A stretch of DNA of 64,000 nucleotides from positions 2,424,265-2,488,264 of the forward strand of contig NZ_KB911581.1 in assembly GCF_000383595.1 (NCBI RefSeq), given 5' to 3'. The first letter of the stretch is position 1. The number at the start of each line of letters is the position of its first letter. This stretch comes from Streptomyces bottropensis ATCC 25435. Its GTDB lineage: Bacteria > Actinomycetota > Actinomycetes > Streptomycetales > Streptomycetaceae. This document shows, piece after piece, positions 52,691 to 59,865 of the stretch. The translations under genes and the position numbers were made by a program. The notes below the pieces were generated by a model. The model ran no database searches. It saw only the letters and a program-made list of their open reading frames with translations, and was not told the origin of the DNA.

Positions 52691-53167
52691 GTGTCGTTCA
52701 CGAGCGTATTGATGATCGAAAAGGCTCTGACGTCTGCGGACGTGGAGTTCGTCACGACCCTGCACGGCGACGAGCGGGCCTTCTTCCATGTGCTGCTCCA
52801 GCCGCGGGGCAATCAGGCCGACCGGTTGCTGCGGGCCGTCGACGACCTCGCCCTCGGTGAGCTGGACGAGGCGGCGAAGGAAGGGGAGACACCGGAGGGG
52901 GAGCAGGCGCTGGACGCCGGGGAGCGGGCACTGGAGGTGTCGTTGCAGGCACTGCGAGGGGCCGGGAGTCCGGCGGAGGGGCGGCTGATCGAGGATCACC
53001 CGCTGGACGCGCTGAAGTCGCTGGTGGAGGAGGTGGAGGCCGATGAGGTGCTGGTGCTCACCGATCCCCACTACGTGGAGGAGTTCTTCCACCGGGACTG
53101 GGCTTCTCGGGCACGCCACAAGGTCGGGGTGCCGGTGTTGAAGCTGTTCTCGCACAGTCGGGCTTGA
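52691..53167 (+). CDS. Conserved actinobacterial hypothetical protein
   Basis: 158 residues starting VSFTSVLMIEKALTSADVEF. An alpha/beta pattern includes LHGDERAFFHVLLQPRG, an acidic helical insert (LGELDEAAKEGETPEGEQAL) and a C-terminal HPLDALKSLVEEVEADEVLV then LTDPHYVEEFFHRDWASRAR. The final strands resemble a nucleotide-binding or universal-stress-like fold, but I cannot name a family. GTG 52691 (or 52688) follows GAGAAGGG. It is conserved just before murC in streptomycetes, and a strong hairpin separates the two genes. Confidence 0.75.
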   Translation: MSFTSVLMIEKALTSADVEFVTTLHGDERAFFHVLLQPRGNQADRLLRAVDDLALGELDEAAKEGETPEGEQALDAGERALEVSLQALRGAGSPAEGRLIEDHPLDALKSLVEEVEADEVLVLTDPHYVEEFFHRDWASRARHKVGVPVLKLFSHSRA

Positions 53168-53244
53168 GGGCACTCGGCGCCGTAGGGGGCTGTGCCGGAT
53201 GCGGGTCCGTCGTGGCTGTTCGCGCGGTTTCCCCGCGCCCCTGG

Positions 53245-53280
53245 ACGGCAGCCCGCGCCGCCTGCCGGGGGCGCGGGCTG
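53245..53280. terminator. Hairpin between the hypothetical gene and murC
   Basis: GGCAGCCCGCGCC (53245-53257) pairs perfectly with GGCGCGGGCTGCC (53268-53280), 78 bp after the upstream stop and 84 bp before murC. A terminator is likeliest; an attenuator-like role is possible. Confidence 0.72.
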
Positions 53281-53363
53281 CCGGCGGCGGTTGCGGGGGG
53301 CCCCTACGGCAGGCAATAGGCTGAGGGGGTTCATCGGCTTCGTACGTCACCTGGAGAACAGAC

Positions 53364-54749
53364 ATGGCACCCGGACTGCCTTCCGCCATGGATCGGCCGC
53401 ACTTCATCGGGATCGGTGGGGCCGGGATGTCCGGGATCGCCAAGATCCTCGCGCAGCGCGGGGCGAAGGTCGCCGGAAGTGACGCCAAGGAGTCGGAGAC
53501 GGCCGAGGCCCTGCGCGCACTCGGGGCGACCGTGCACATCGGGCATGCCGCCGGGCATCTCGCCGACGACGCGACCGCCGTGGTCGTCTCGTCGGCGATC
53601 CGGGCCGACAACCCCGAACTGGCCCGCGCCGCCGAGCTGGGCATCCCCGTGGTCCACCGGTCGGACGCGCTCGCCCGGCTGATGGACGGGCTGCGGCCGA
53701 TCGCCGTGGCCGGGACGCACGGCAAGACCACGACGACGTCCATGCTGGCGGTGTCGCTGGCGGAGCTGGGCCTGAAGCCGTCGTACGCCATCGGCGGCGA
53801 CCTCGACGTACCCGGGTCCAACGCGGTGCACGGGGACGGGGAGATCTTCGTCGCCGAGGCGGACGAGAGCGACCGGAGCTTCCACAAGTACGCGCCCGAG
53901 GTGGCGATCGTCCTCAATGTCGAGCTGGACCACCACGCCAACTACGCCTCCATGGACGAGATCTACGAGTCCTTCGAGACGTTCGCCGGCAGGATCGTGC
54001 CCGGCGGCACCCTGGTGATCTCGGCCGACCAGGAGGGCGCGCGGGAGCTGACCTCCCGGCTGTCCGGCGTGCGCGTGGTGACGTACGGCGAGAGCGAGGA
54101 CGCCGACGTGCGCGTTCTCTCGGTCCTCCCGCAGGGGCTCAGGAGCGAGGTCACCGTCCTGCTGGACGGGCGGGAGATCACCTTCACCGTGTCCGTGCCG
54201 GGACGGCACTACGCGCACAACGCCGTGGCCGCGCTGGCGGCCGGCGTCGCCCTCGGGGTGCCGGCGGCCGAGCTGGCGCCCGCGCTGGCGGCGTACACCG
54301 GCGTGAAGCGGCGGCTGCAGCTGAAGGGGGAGGCGCGGGGCGTGCAGGTCATCGACTCCTACGCCCACCACCCGACCGAGATGACCGCCGACCTGGAGGC
54401 GATGCGGGCCGCCGCCGGCGACGCCCGGATCCTCGTGGTCTTCCAGCCCCACCTGTTCTCCCGCACCCAGGAGCTGGGCGCCGAGATGGGGCAGTCCCTG
54501 GCACTGGCGGACGCCTCGGTCGTCCTCGACATCTACCCGGCCCGCGAGGACCCGGTCCCGGGAGTGACCAGCGAGCTGATCATCGGGGCGGCGCGGAGCG
54601 CGGGCGCGGACGTGACGGCCCTGCACGACAAGGCGGAGGTCCCCGGCACGATCGCGGGAATGGCGAAGCCGGGTGATCTCGTTCTCACCATGGGCGCGGG
54701 TGACGTGACGGACCTGGGCCCGAAGATCCTGGACCGTCTCGCAGAATGA
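53364..54749 (+). CDS. murC: UDP-N-acetylmuramate--L-alanine ligase
   Basis: 461-residue Mur ligase. The N-terminal Rossmann motif HFIGIGGAGMSGIAKIL (residues 13-29) is followed by the ATP loop AVAGTHGKTTTTSMLAV near residue 115, EADESDRSF, and IDSYAHHPTEMTADLEAMR near residue 330. It adds L-Ala to UDP-MurNAc in peptidoglycan precursor synthesis. ATG 53364 has TGGAGA upstream. It lies outside the main division-and-cell-wall cluster, next to msrB, as is usual in Streptomyces. Confidence 0.94.
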   Translation: MAPGLPSAMDRPHFIGIGGAGMSGIAKILAQRGAKVAGSDAKESETAEALRALGATVHIGHAAGHLADDATAVVVSSAIRADNPELARAAELGIPVVHRSDALARLMDGLRPIAVAGTHGKTTTTSMLAVSLAELGLKPSYAIGGDLDVPGSNAVHGDGEIFVAEADESDRSFHKYAPEVAIVLNVELDHHANYASMDEIYESFETFAGRIVPGGTLVISADQEGARELTSRLSGVRVVTYGESEDADVRVLSVLPQGLRSEVTVLLDGREITFTVSVPGRHYAHNAVAALAAGVALGVPAAELAPALAAYTGVKRRLQLKGEARGVQVIDSYAHHPTEMTADLEAMRAAAGDARILVVFQPHLFSRTQELGAEMGQSLALADASVVLDIYPAREDPVPGVTSELIIGAARSAGADVTALHDKAEVPGTIAGMAKPGDLVLTMGAGDVTDLGPKILDRLAE

Positions 54750-54762
54750 GGGGCTGAGGCAC

Positions 54763-55170
54763 ATGTCGTACGACGTCGAGAAGCCGGACGAGCAGTGGCG
54801 CGCGGAGCTGACACCGGCCGAGTACGCCGTGCTGCGGCAGGCCGGCACGGAGCCCGCGTTCGTCGGTGAGTACACCGACACCAAGACCAAGGGCGTCTAC
54901 TCCTGTCGCGCCTGCGGTGCCGAACTCTTCACCTCCGACACGAAGTTCGAGTCGCACTGCGGCTGGCCGTCCTTCTACGACCCGAAGGACACCGACGCCG
55001 TGGAGCTGCTGTCCGACCGGTCGCACGGCATGGTCCGCACCGAGGTGCGGTGCGCCCGGTGCGGCTCGCACCTCGGGCACGTCTTCGAGGGCGAGGGGTA
55101 CGCCACCCCGACCGACCAGCGGTACTGCATCAACAGCATCTCCCTGACGCTGGCCGCCGACGAGAGCTGA
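54763..55170 (+). CDS. msrB: Peptide-methionine (R)-S-oxide reductase
   Basis: 135-residue MsrB with the zinc knuckles SCRACGAELF and RCARCGSHLGHVF, substrate motif SHCGWPSFY and catalytic Cys122 in RYCINSISL. It repairs R-methionine sulfoxide in oxidised proteins. It starts 13 bp after murC, with GAGG upstream, and is probably co-transcribed. A terminator follows at 55205-55228. Confidence 0.95.
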   Translation: MSYDVEKPDEQWRAELTPAEYAVLRQAGTEPAFVGEYTDTKTKGVYSCRACGAELFTSDTKFESHCGWPSFYDPKDTDAVELLSDRSHGMVRTEVRCARCGSHLGHVFEGEGYATPTDQRYCINSISLTLAADES

Positions 55171-55204
55171 CCTCGGCCGTCGACCCCCTTCACCCGCGGT
55201 CGCC

Positions 55205-55228
55205 CGGGGCCCGCGCGCCCGGGCCCCG
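55205..55228 (+). terminator. Terminator after murC-msrB
   Basis: CGGGGCCCG (55205-55213) pairs with CGGGCCCCG (55220-55228) across 6 nt, 35 bp after the msrB stop. Confidence 0.68.
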
Positions 55229-55346
55229 CGCCCGTCGCCAGGTTTGACCACGTGACTATTGTGTGAAGGGTGTTGACGGGGGCGGATCGAGCGGAAGACG
55301 ACGCGGTCGAGCGGCCGGACGGGCACCGGCGAGAAGGCTTCCGGAC

Positions 55347-56606
55347 ATGGGCCGTGGGCCCGACGTGAACGGACTGGTCTACTACGTGGCGGCCGCCGTC
55401 GTGTGGACCGGCTTCGCGGTCCAGCTGCCCGGCCTGTGGCACGGCTGGCGCGACCCGCTCAAGCGCGCGCTGTGCACCGTGATCCTCCTCGCCGGCTGCT
55501 GCTTCGTCCTCGGCGCCCCGCCCACCGTCGGCTTCGTCAACGACACCCTCGGCGTGCCCAACGCCGCCGCGTGCCTCACCTACGGGGCGGTCAACGCCTT
55601 CTCCGCCGCCTCCCTCGTCCTGATCGTCCACTGGCGCGGGGCCGACGACCCCGCCCGGCTGCGGCGGGTCTCCCGCGGATGGCTGCTCGCCTACACCGTG
55701 ATCATCGCGGCGCAGACCGCGCTCTTCGCCGCCGGGGACGCGCCGGTGGAGCGACGCGCGGACTTCGACACCTACTACGCCGGCACACCGTTCGTCCGCG
55801 AGATGATCGTCCTCTATCTCCTGGCCCACCTGGCGGCGGCCCTCACCACCACGATCCATTGCTGGCGCTGGACCCTCCAGATCGGCGGCTGGACACGGCG
55901 GACCCTGGCGGTGCTCGCCGTCGGGTGGCTGTGCAGCAGCGCGTACGGCGTCGTCAAGATGACCGCCGTCGCCGCCCGCTGGGGCGGCCACCACTGGGAC
56001 CCGCTGAGCACCCGGCTGGCCCCGATGCTGGCCACCGTCGGCGCCGTCCTCACCTCGGCCGGCTATGTCCTGCCGCTGCTCGGCCCGCGTATCGACAGCC
56101 TCCTCGCCTTCCTGCGGCTCGGGCCCCTCTTCCGGCTCGTCGGCGCCAGGAACACCGGCCGCATCAGGCGCGACGTGCTGCTGTCCTGGCGCTCCCTCGG
56201 CGATGTCGAGCTGCGCCTGACCAGCCGTACGACGGCGATCCGGGACGGACTGCGGGACGTGTCCGTCCACTTCGACGAGGCCGTCCGGGAGAGGGCCTAC
56301 CGCCAGGCCCTCTCCCTGGGCTCCAGCACCGGCGAGGCCGAGGCCATCGGGGACGCGGCGATGGTGGCCGTCGCGGCGCTGTCCGGCACGGGCGGCTCCA
56401 CCGGGCGGCGGCGTCCGGACGCCCTGGATCCGGCCGTGCTGGACAGCGTCGCCTTCGACGCCCTCGTGGGACTCGCCGCCGGCCACGCGAAACCCCCGGC
56501 CGGCGAACAGGGCCTGGACACCGGCCAGCCCTCCCTGATCCGGATGTCACGAGCGGTACGGGCGGGGGTCGTGGAGGAAGCGGTCCGGAGCGCGGCGGCA
56601 GGGTGA
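55347..56606 (+). CDS. MAB_1171c-family putative membrane protein
   Basis: 419 residues. The N-terminal half has about seven membrane helices (VYYVAAAVVWTGFAVQLPGL, ALCTVILLAGCCFVLGAPPT, GWLLAYTVIIAAQTALFAAG and others). The C-terminal half from about residue 255 is soluble (VGARNTGRIRRDVLLSWRSL, VELRLTSRTTAIRDGLRDVS). This matches the actinobacterial 'MAB_1171c family putative transporter' group, usually next to XRE or other regulators. Transport has not been shown. ATG 55347 has GAGAAGG nine bases upstream; GTG 55365 is an alternative. It converges on the AraC gene with 3 bp between stops. Confidence 0.78.
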   Translation: MGRGPDVNGLVYYVAAAVVWTGFAVQLPGLWHGWRDPLKRALCTVILLAGCCFVLGAPPTVGFVNDTLGVPNAAACLTYGAVNAFSAASLVLIVHWRGADDPARLRRVSRGWLLAYTVIIAAQTALFAAGDAPVERRADFDTYYAGTPFVREMIVLYLLAHLAAALTTTIHCWRWTLQIGGWTRRTLAVLAVGWLCSSAYGVVKMTAVAARWGGHHWDPLSTRLAPMLATVGAVLTSAGYVLPLLGPRIDSLLAFLRLGPLFRLVGARNTGRIRRDVLLSWRSLGDVELRLTSRTTAIRDGLRDVSVHFDEAVRERAYRQALSLGSSTGEAEAIGDAAMVAVAALSGTGGSTGRRRPDALDPAVLDSVAFDALVGLAAGHAKPPAGEQGLDTGQPSLIRMSRAVRAGVVEEAVRSAAAG

Positions 56607-56609
56607 GTG

Positions 56610-57482
56610 TCACGTCCTCCTGCCGGGGCGCCCCGCCGTGTCCCGCCACTCGCTCGGTGACATGCCGTACGCCGCCCGGAACACCCGGCTGAAGTGGGTG
56701 GCGCTCAAGAAGCCCCAGCGGCCGGCGACCGAGGCGATGGTGCGGCGGTTGCGGAGGCCGAGCACGAGGTCGCGACGGCACTCCTCCAGCCGGCGGCGCT
56801 GGATCCAGCGGCCCACGGTCGTGCCCTCGTCCCGGAACAGCTTGTGCAGGTAGCGCACCGAGATGTGATGGGCCCCCGCGATCACCTCGGGCGACAGGTC
56901 CGCGTCGGCCAGGTGCTCGTCGATGAACCGCAGGACACGTGCCACCATCGGCGACCGGGTGGCCGGTGCGTCCGTCACGACCCGCCCCGACCGCTCCGTG
57001 GCGAGGGTGGCCAGCAGGTTCACGGCGTTCCGGGCGAGCATCTCGCCGACCGGGGGCTCGGCGGAGACCACCGTGTCGGCCAGCTCGGACAGGAACGGCG
57101 ACAGCAGCGTCCCCAGCCGGGAGGACCGGGCGACCGGGGTCGCCACCACGCGCCGCAGATCGTCGTCCTCCAGCCCCAGTTCCTCGTGCGGGACGAGGAA
57201 GACCTTCAGCCGGCAGCGCTCGGGTAAATCGGGCACCGGCGGGTGGTTCGCGTCGTAGAAGCAGATGTCGCCCGGTCGCAGGGAGACGTCCGGCATCCGC
57301 TCGGCGAGCGGAACACCGCTCCCGCGCACCCCCACGAGCAGATACGCGCCGCCGGTCCGCCCCGTCAGCCGGTACGCGTCCGGCGCGGACCGTCCGTCCC
57401 CGGGCAACGCCACGGCCGCGCCGTCGAGGACGCGGATGCGAAGACCCGCCTCCTCCACGACGCCGGTGCCGGACCTCGTCAT
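56610..57482 (-). CDS. AraC-family transcriptional regulator
   Basis: 290 residues. The N-terminal cupin-like domain (AYLLVGVRGSGVPLAERMPD, LRPGDICFYDANHPPVPDLP) resembles AraC_binding_2. The C-terminal double helix-turn-helix covers about residues 185-280 (HHISVRYLHKLFRDEGTTVG, TIASVAGRWGFLSATHFSRV). ATG 57482 has GGAGGAG five bases upstream. It lies 104 bp after the SARP1 stop in the same direction, with direct repeats between (57561-57582). The effector and targets are unknown. Confidence 0.88.
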   Translation of the reverse strand: MTRSGTGVVEEAGLRIRVLDGAAVALPGDGRSAPDAYRLTGRTGGAYLLVGVRGSGVPLAERMPDVSLRPGDICFYDANHPPVPDLPERCRLKVFLVPHEELGLEDDDLRRVVATPVARSSRLGTLLSPFLSELADTVVSAEPPVGEMLARNAVNLLATLATERSGRVVTDAPATRSPMVARVLRFIDEHLADADLSPEVIAGAHHISVRYLHKLFRDEGTTVGRWIQRRRLEECRRDLVLGLRNRRTIASVAGRWGFLSATHFSRVFRAAYGMSPSEWRDTAGRPGRRT

Positions 57483-57560
57483 CTCTTTTCTCCTCCATGG
57501 CGGTTCGAGCACACCGTCGACCAGTGCACTCGGAGCGTAGGAAGGAGGATGTGAAAAAAG

Positions 57561-57582
57561 AGTGACCGTGAAGTGACGGTGG
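57561..57582 (-). promoter_or_regulatory. Direct 11-bp repeats upstream of the AraC gene
   Basis: AGTGACCGTGA (57561) and AGTGACGGTGG (57572) repeat at one helical turn, 79-100 bp before the AraC start; on the coding strand this reads GTCACT-TCACG-GTCACT. SARP activators bind heptamer repeats with this period, and a SARP gene lies directly upstream. Confidence 0.45.
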
Positions 57583-57585
57583 CCG

Positions 57586-59865
57586 CTACGGGGTGCCCGA
57601 AGGGGAGCCGTGGCCGAGCAGGCGGCGGCGGGCGGCGCGGCGCTCCTCCGGCGCGTCGTACGTCGCGGCCAGCTCGGCGGCGAAGGCACGCAGCAGGTCG
57701 TGCTGCGCGTAGCGGCCGGGCGCGCGCTCGGCGACGAGGTGGGCGTCGGCGAGGCCGTCGAGCAGCAGCCGGGCGCGGCGGACCGGGAGCCCGGCCAGCG
57801 CCGCGGCCGACTCCGGGGTCAGGTCGCGCCCGGGGTGCAGGGACGACAGCCGGAACAGCCGGGCGCTCTGAGGGGCCAGCCGACGGTAGGAGCGGGCGAA
57901 GGCGGTCCGGAGGTCGGGCGGATCGCCGGGGTGGGTGTCGGGTTTGGGGTCGGGGGCGGCGGGGCCCGGGTGGGTGCGGGGAGTCGCCGTCGTGCCGGTG
58001 AAGGCGTCGAGGGGGTTCCCCGCGTGGCGCAGTTCGCTCGCCAGGGCCGAGAGCGGGAGGTCCGGACGGGCGGCGGCGCGGGTGGCGACGAGCGTCAGGG
58101 CCAGGGGCAGCCGGCCGCACCGGACGACGATCTCGTCGGCCGCCCCGGGCTCGGCGGCCGAGCGGGCGTGACCCGTGCGCGCGGCCAGCATCGCTCGCGC
58201 GTCCGGCGCCGACGGCAGGTCCAGGCGGAGCGGATGGGTGCCCGAAGCGATCAGACCGGACAGGGCGTTGCGACTGGTGACCAGGGTCAGACACCCGGGC
58301 GAGGCCGGCAGCAGCGGCCGTACCTGTTCGGTGTCCGCCGCGTCGTCCAGCACCACCAGCAGCCGCCGGCCGGCCAGCAGACTCCGGTACAGCCCGGCGA
58401 GGGAGTCCGTGCGGACCGGCATCCGCGCGGCGGGCACCCCGAGCGCGGCGAGCATCACGCGCAGCGCCGCCGCCGGGTCCAGCGGTGCCCGGGCGGGGTC
58501 GAACCCCCGCAGCCCGACATGGAGTCGGCCGTCGGGGAAGCGTCCGGCGACCTGGTGGGCCCAGTGCAGGGCGAGGGCGGACTTCCCGACACCGGGCATC
58601 CCGCTGATCAGCACGGTCGCCGGCGCGCCCGGTGCGTCCGGTGCGTCCGGTGCGCCCGGAGCGGGGGCGTCCGCGCTCGGGGCCGTCCCCGCCCGGCGGG
58701 TGGCCGCGTCCGTGATCTCCGCCAGACGGCCGAGTTCGGACCGTCTGCCGACGAACGCCCCCGACCCGAGCGACGGTCGGGCGCCGGCGTACGGGCGGGC
58801 CGTGTCTCCCGTCGACGGCAGGGCGGACGGCACGAGTGCCGGTGCGGGGCGCGGTCCGGGCACGGGGTCCGCCCGATCCCCGTCCGGACCGACAGCCGGA
58901 TCAGTCGGCGGACCGGCTTGTGGCGTGCTCGCGGAAGGGCCGGGCAGTGTGGCCGACCCGGTGGTCGCCGGGCCCGGATCCGCAGCCGCCCGGGGGCCGG
59001 CCGCTCCCCATTCCTGGCGGAGCACCCTGGTGTGCGCCGCGGCCAGTTCCGCGCCGGGTGCCACCCCCAACTCCTCGGCCAGCAGCCGTCGTACGCGCTC
59101 GTACGCGGTCAGCGCCTCGGCCTGGTGGCCGGACGCGGCCAGGGCCAGGACGAGCGCGGCGTGCAACGACTCGTCGAGCGGGTCGCGTTCGAGGGCCTGT
59201 CGCAGCGGGGGCAGCACCTGCTCACTGCTTCCGCACAGGAGCGCCGCGTCGGCGGCCATCCGCGCCGTGCCGGCCAACTCGCGTTCCACCGCGGCGAAGA
59301 CGGCGTGCTTTCGTACGGCGGTGGGCATCCCCATGCCCACCGGGCCCCGCCACTCGCCCAGCGCGTTCACGAAGTGCCGCGACGCCACCTCGGACCGCCC
59401 GGTGGCCGCCGCCCGCTTGCCCCGCTTGGTGGACGCGCGGAACCGCAGCAGATCGACCTCCTCCTCGGCCGCCGCCAGCAGATAGCCCCCGGCGCGGCGC
59501 AGCAACCGGTGTCCGGGTACCCGGGGTGGCAGCCCGGGTTCGAGCAGCCGCCGCAGTGAACCGGCGTAACGGCGCACCACGTTCCTCGCGCTGGCCGGTG
59601 CCCGCTCCGGCCAGAGCACGTCGACGATCTCGCCCGCCGGCACCGGCCGGCCCGCCCGCACCACCAGCAGAGCGAGCAGGGCCCGCTGTTGCGGGAAGCC
59701 GAGGTCGAGGTCCTCCTCGCCCCGGCGGACCCGCAGGGGCCCCAGCACCTCGAACCGCAGCGACACCCCCGCCGAGCCGGACCGGTCGGTGGCCGCGGCG
59801 CCTCGCCCGGCCCGGCCCGGCGACCCCGTGACACCCGACCCCGCGACAACCGGGCCGCCGGTCAT
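57586..59865 (-). CDS. SARP-family regulator 1 (BTAD plus NB-ARC, no TPR)
   Basis: 759 residues. A winged-helix DNA-binding domain (LRFEVLGPLRVRRGEEDLDL) and a BTAD domain (LGEWRGPVGMGMPTAVRK, LVLALAASGHQAEALTAYER) cover residues 35-280. A Pro/Ala-rich linker leads to an NB-ARC ATPase, P-loop LISGMPGVGKSALALHWAH near residue 430, with RLLVVLDDAADTEQVRPLLP and LTLVTSRNALSGL. It stops soon after the winged-helix end of NB-ARC (YAQHDLLRAFAAELAATYDA), so the TPR sensor domain of AfsR-type proteins is missing. ATG 59865 overlaps the SARP2 stop (ATGA); GTG 59871 is an alternative. Confidence 0.87.
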   Translation of the reverse strand: MTGGPVVAGSGVTGSPGRAGRGAAATDRSGSAGVSLRFEVLGPLRVRRGEEDLDLGFPQQRALLALLVVRAGRPVPAGEIVDVLWPERAPASARNVVRRYAGSLRRLLEPGLPPRVPGHRLLRRAGGYLLAAAEEEVDLLRFRASTKRGKRAAATGRSEVASRHFVNALGEWRGPVGMGMPTAVRKHAVFAAVERELAGTARMAADAALLCGSSEQVLPPLRQALERDPLDESLHAALVLALAASGHQAEALTAYERVRRLLAEELGVAPGAELAAAHTRVLRQEWGAAGPRAAADPGPATTGSATLPGPSASTPQAGPPTDPAVGPDGDRADPVPGPRPAPALVPSALPSTGDTARPYAGARPSLGSGAFVGRRSELGRLAEITDAATRRAGTAPSADAPAPGAPDAPDAPGAPATVLISGMPGVGKSALALHWAHQVAGRFPDGRLHVGLRGFDPARAPLDPAAALRVMLAALGVPAARMPVRTDSLAGLYRSLLAGRRLLVVLDDAADTEQVRPLLPASPGCLTLVTSRNALSGLIASGTHPLRLDLPSAPDARAMLAARTGHARSAAEPGAADEIVVRCGRLPLALTLVATRAAARPDLPLSALASELRHAGNPLDAFTGTTATPRTHPGPAAPDPKPDTHPGDPPDLRTAFARSYRRLAPQSARLFRLSSLHPGRDLTPESAAALAGLPVRRARLLLDGLADAHLVAERAPGRYAQHDLLRAFAAELAATYDAPEERRAARRRLLGHGSPSGTP

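Noticed and set aside
57610..59559. Long plus-strand frames opposite the SARP genes
   Set aside because: They mirror the SARP coding frames and contain no recognisable domain.
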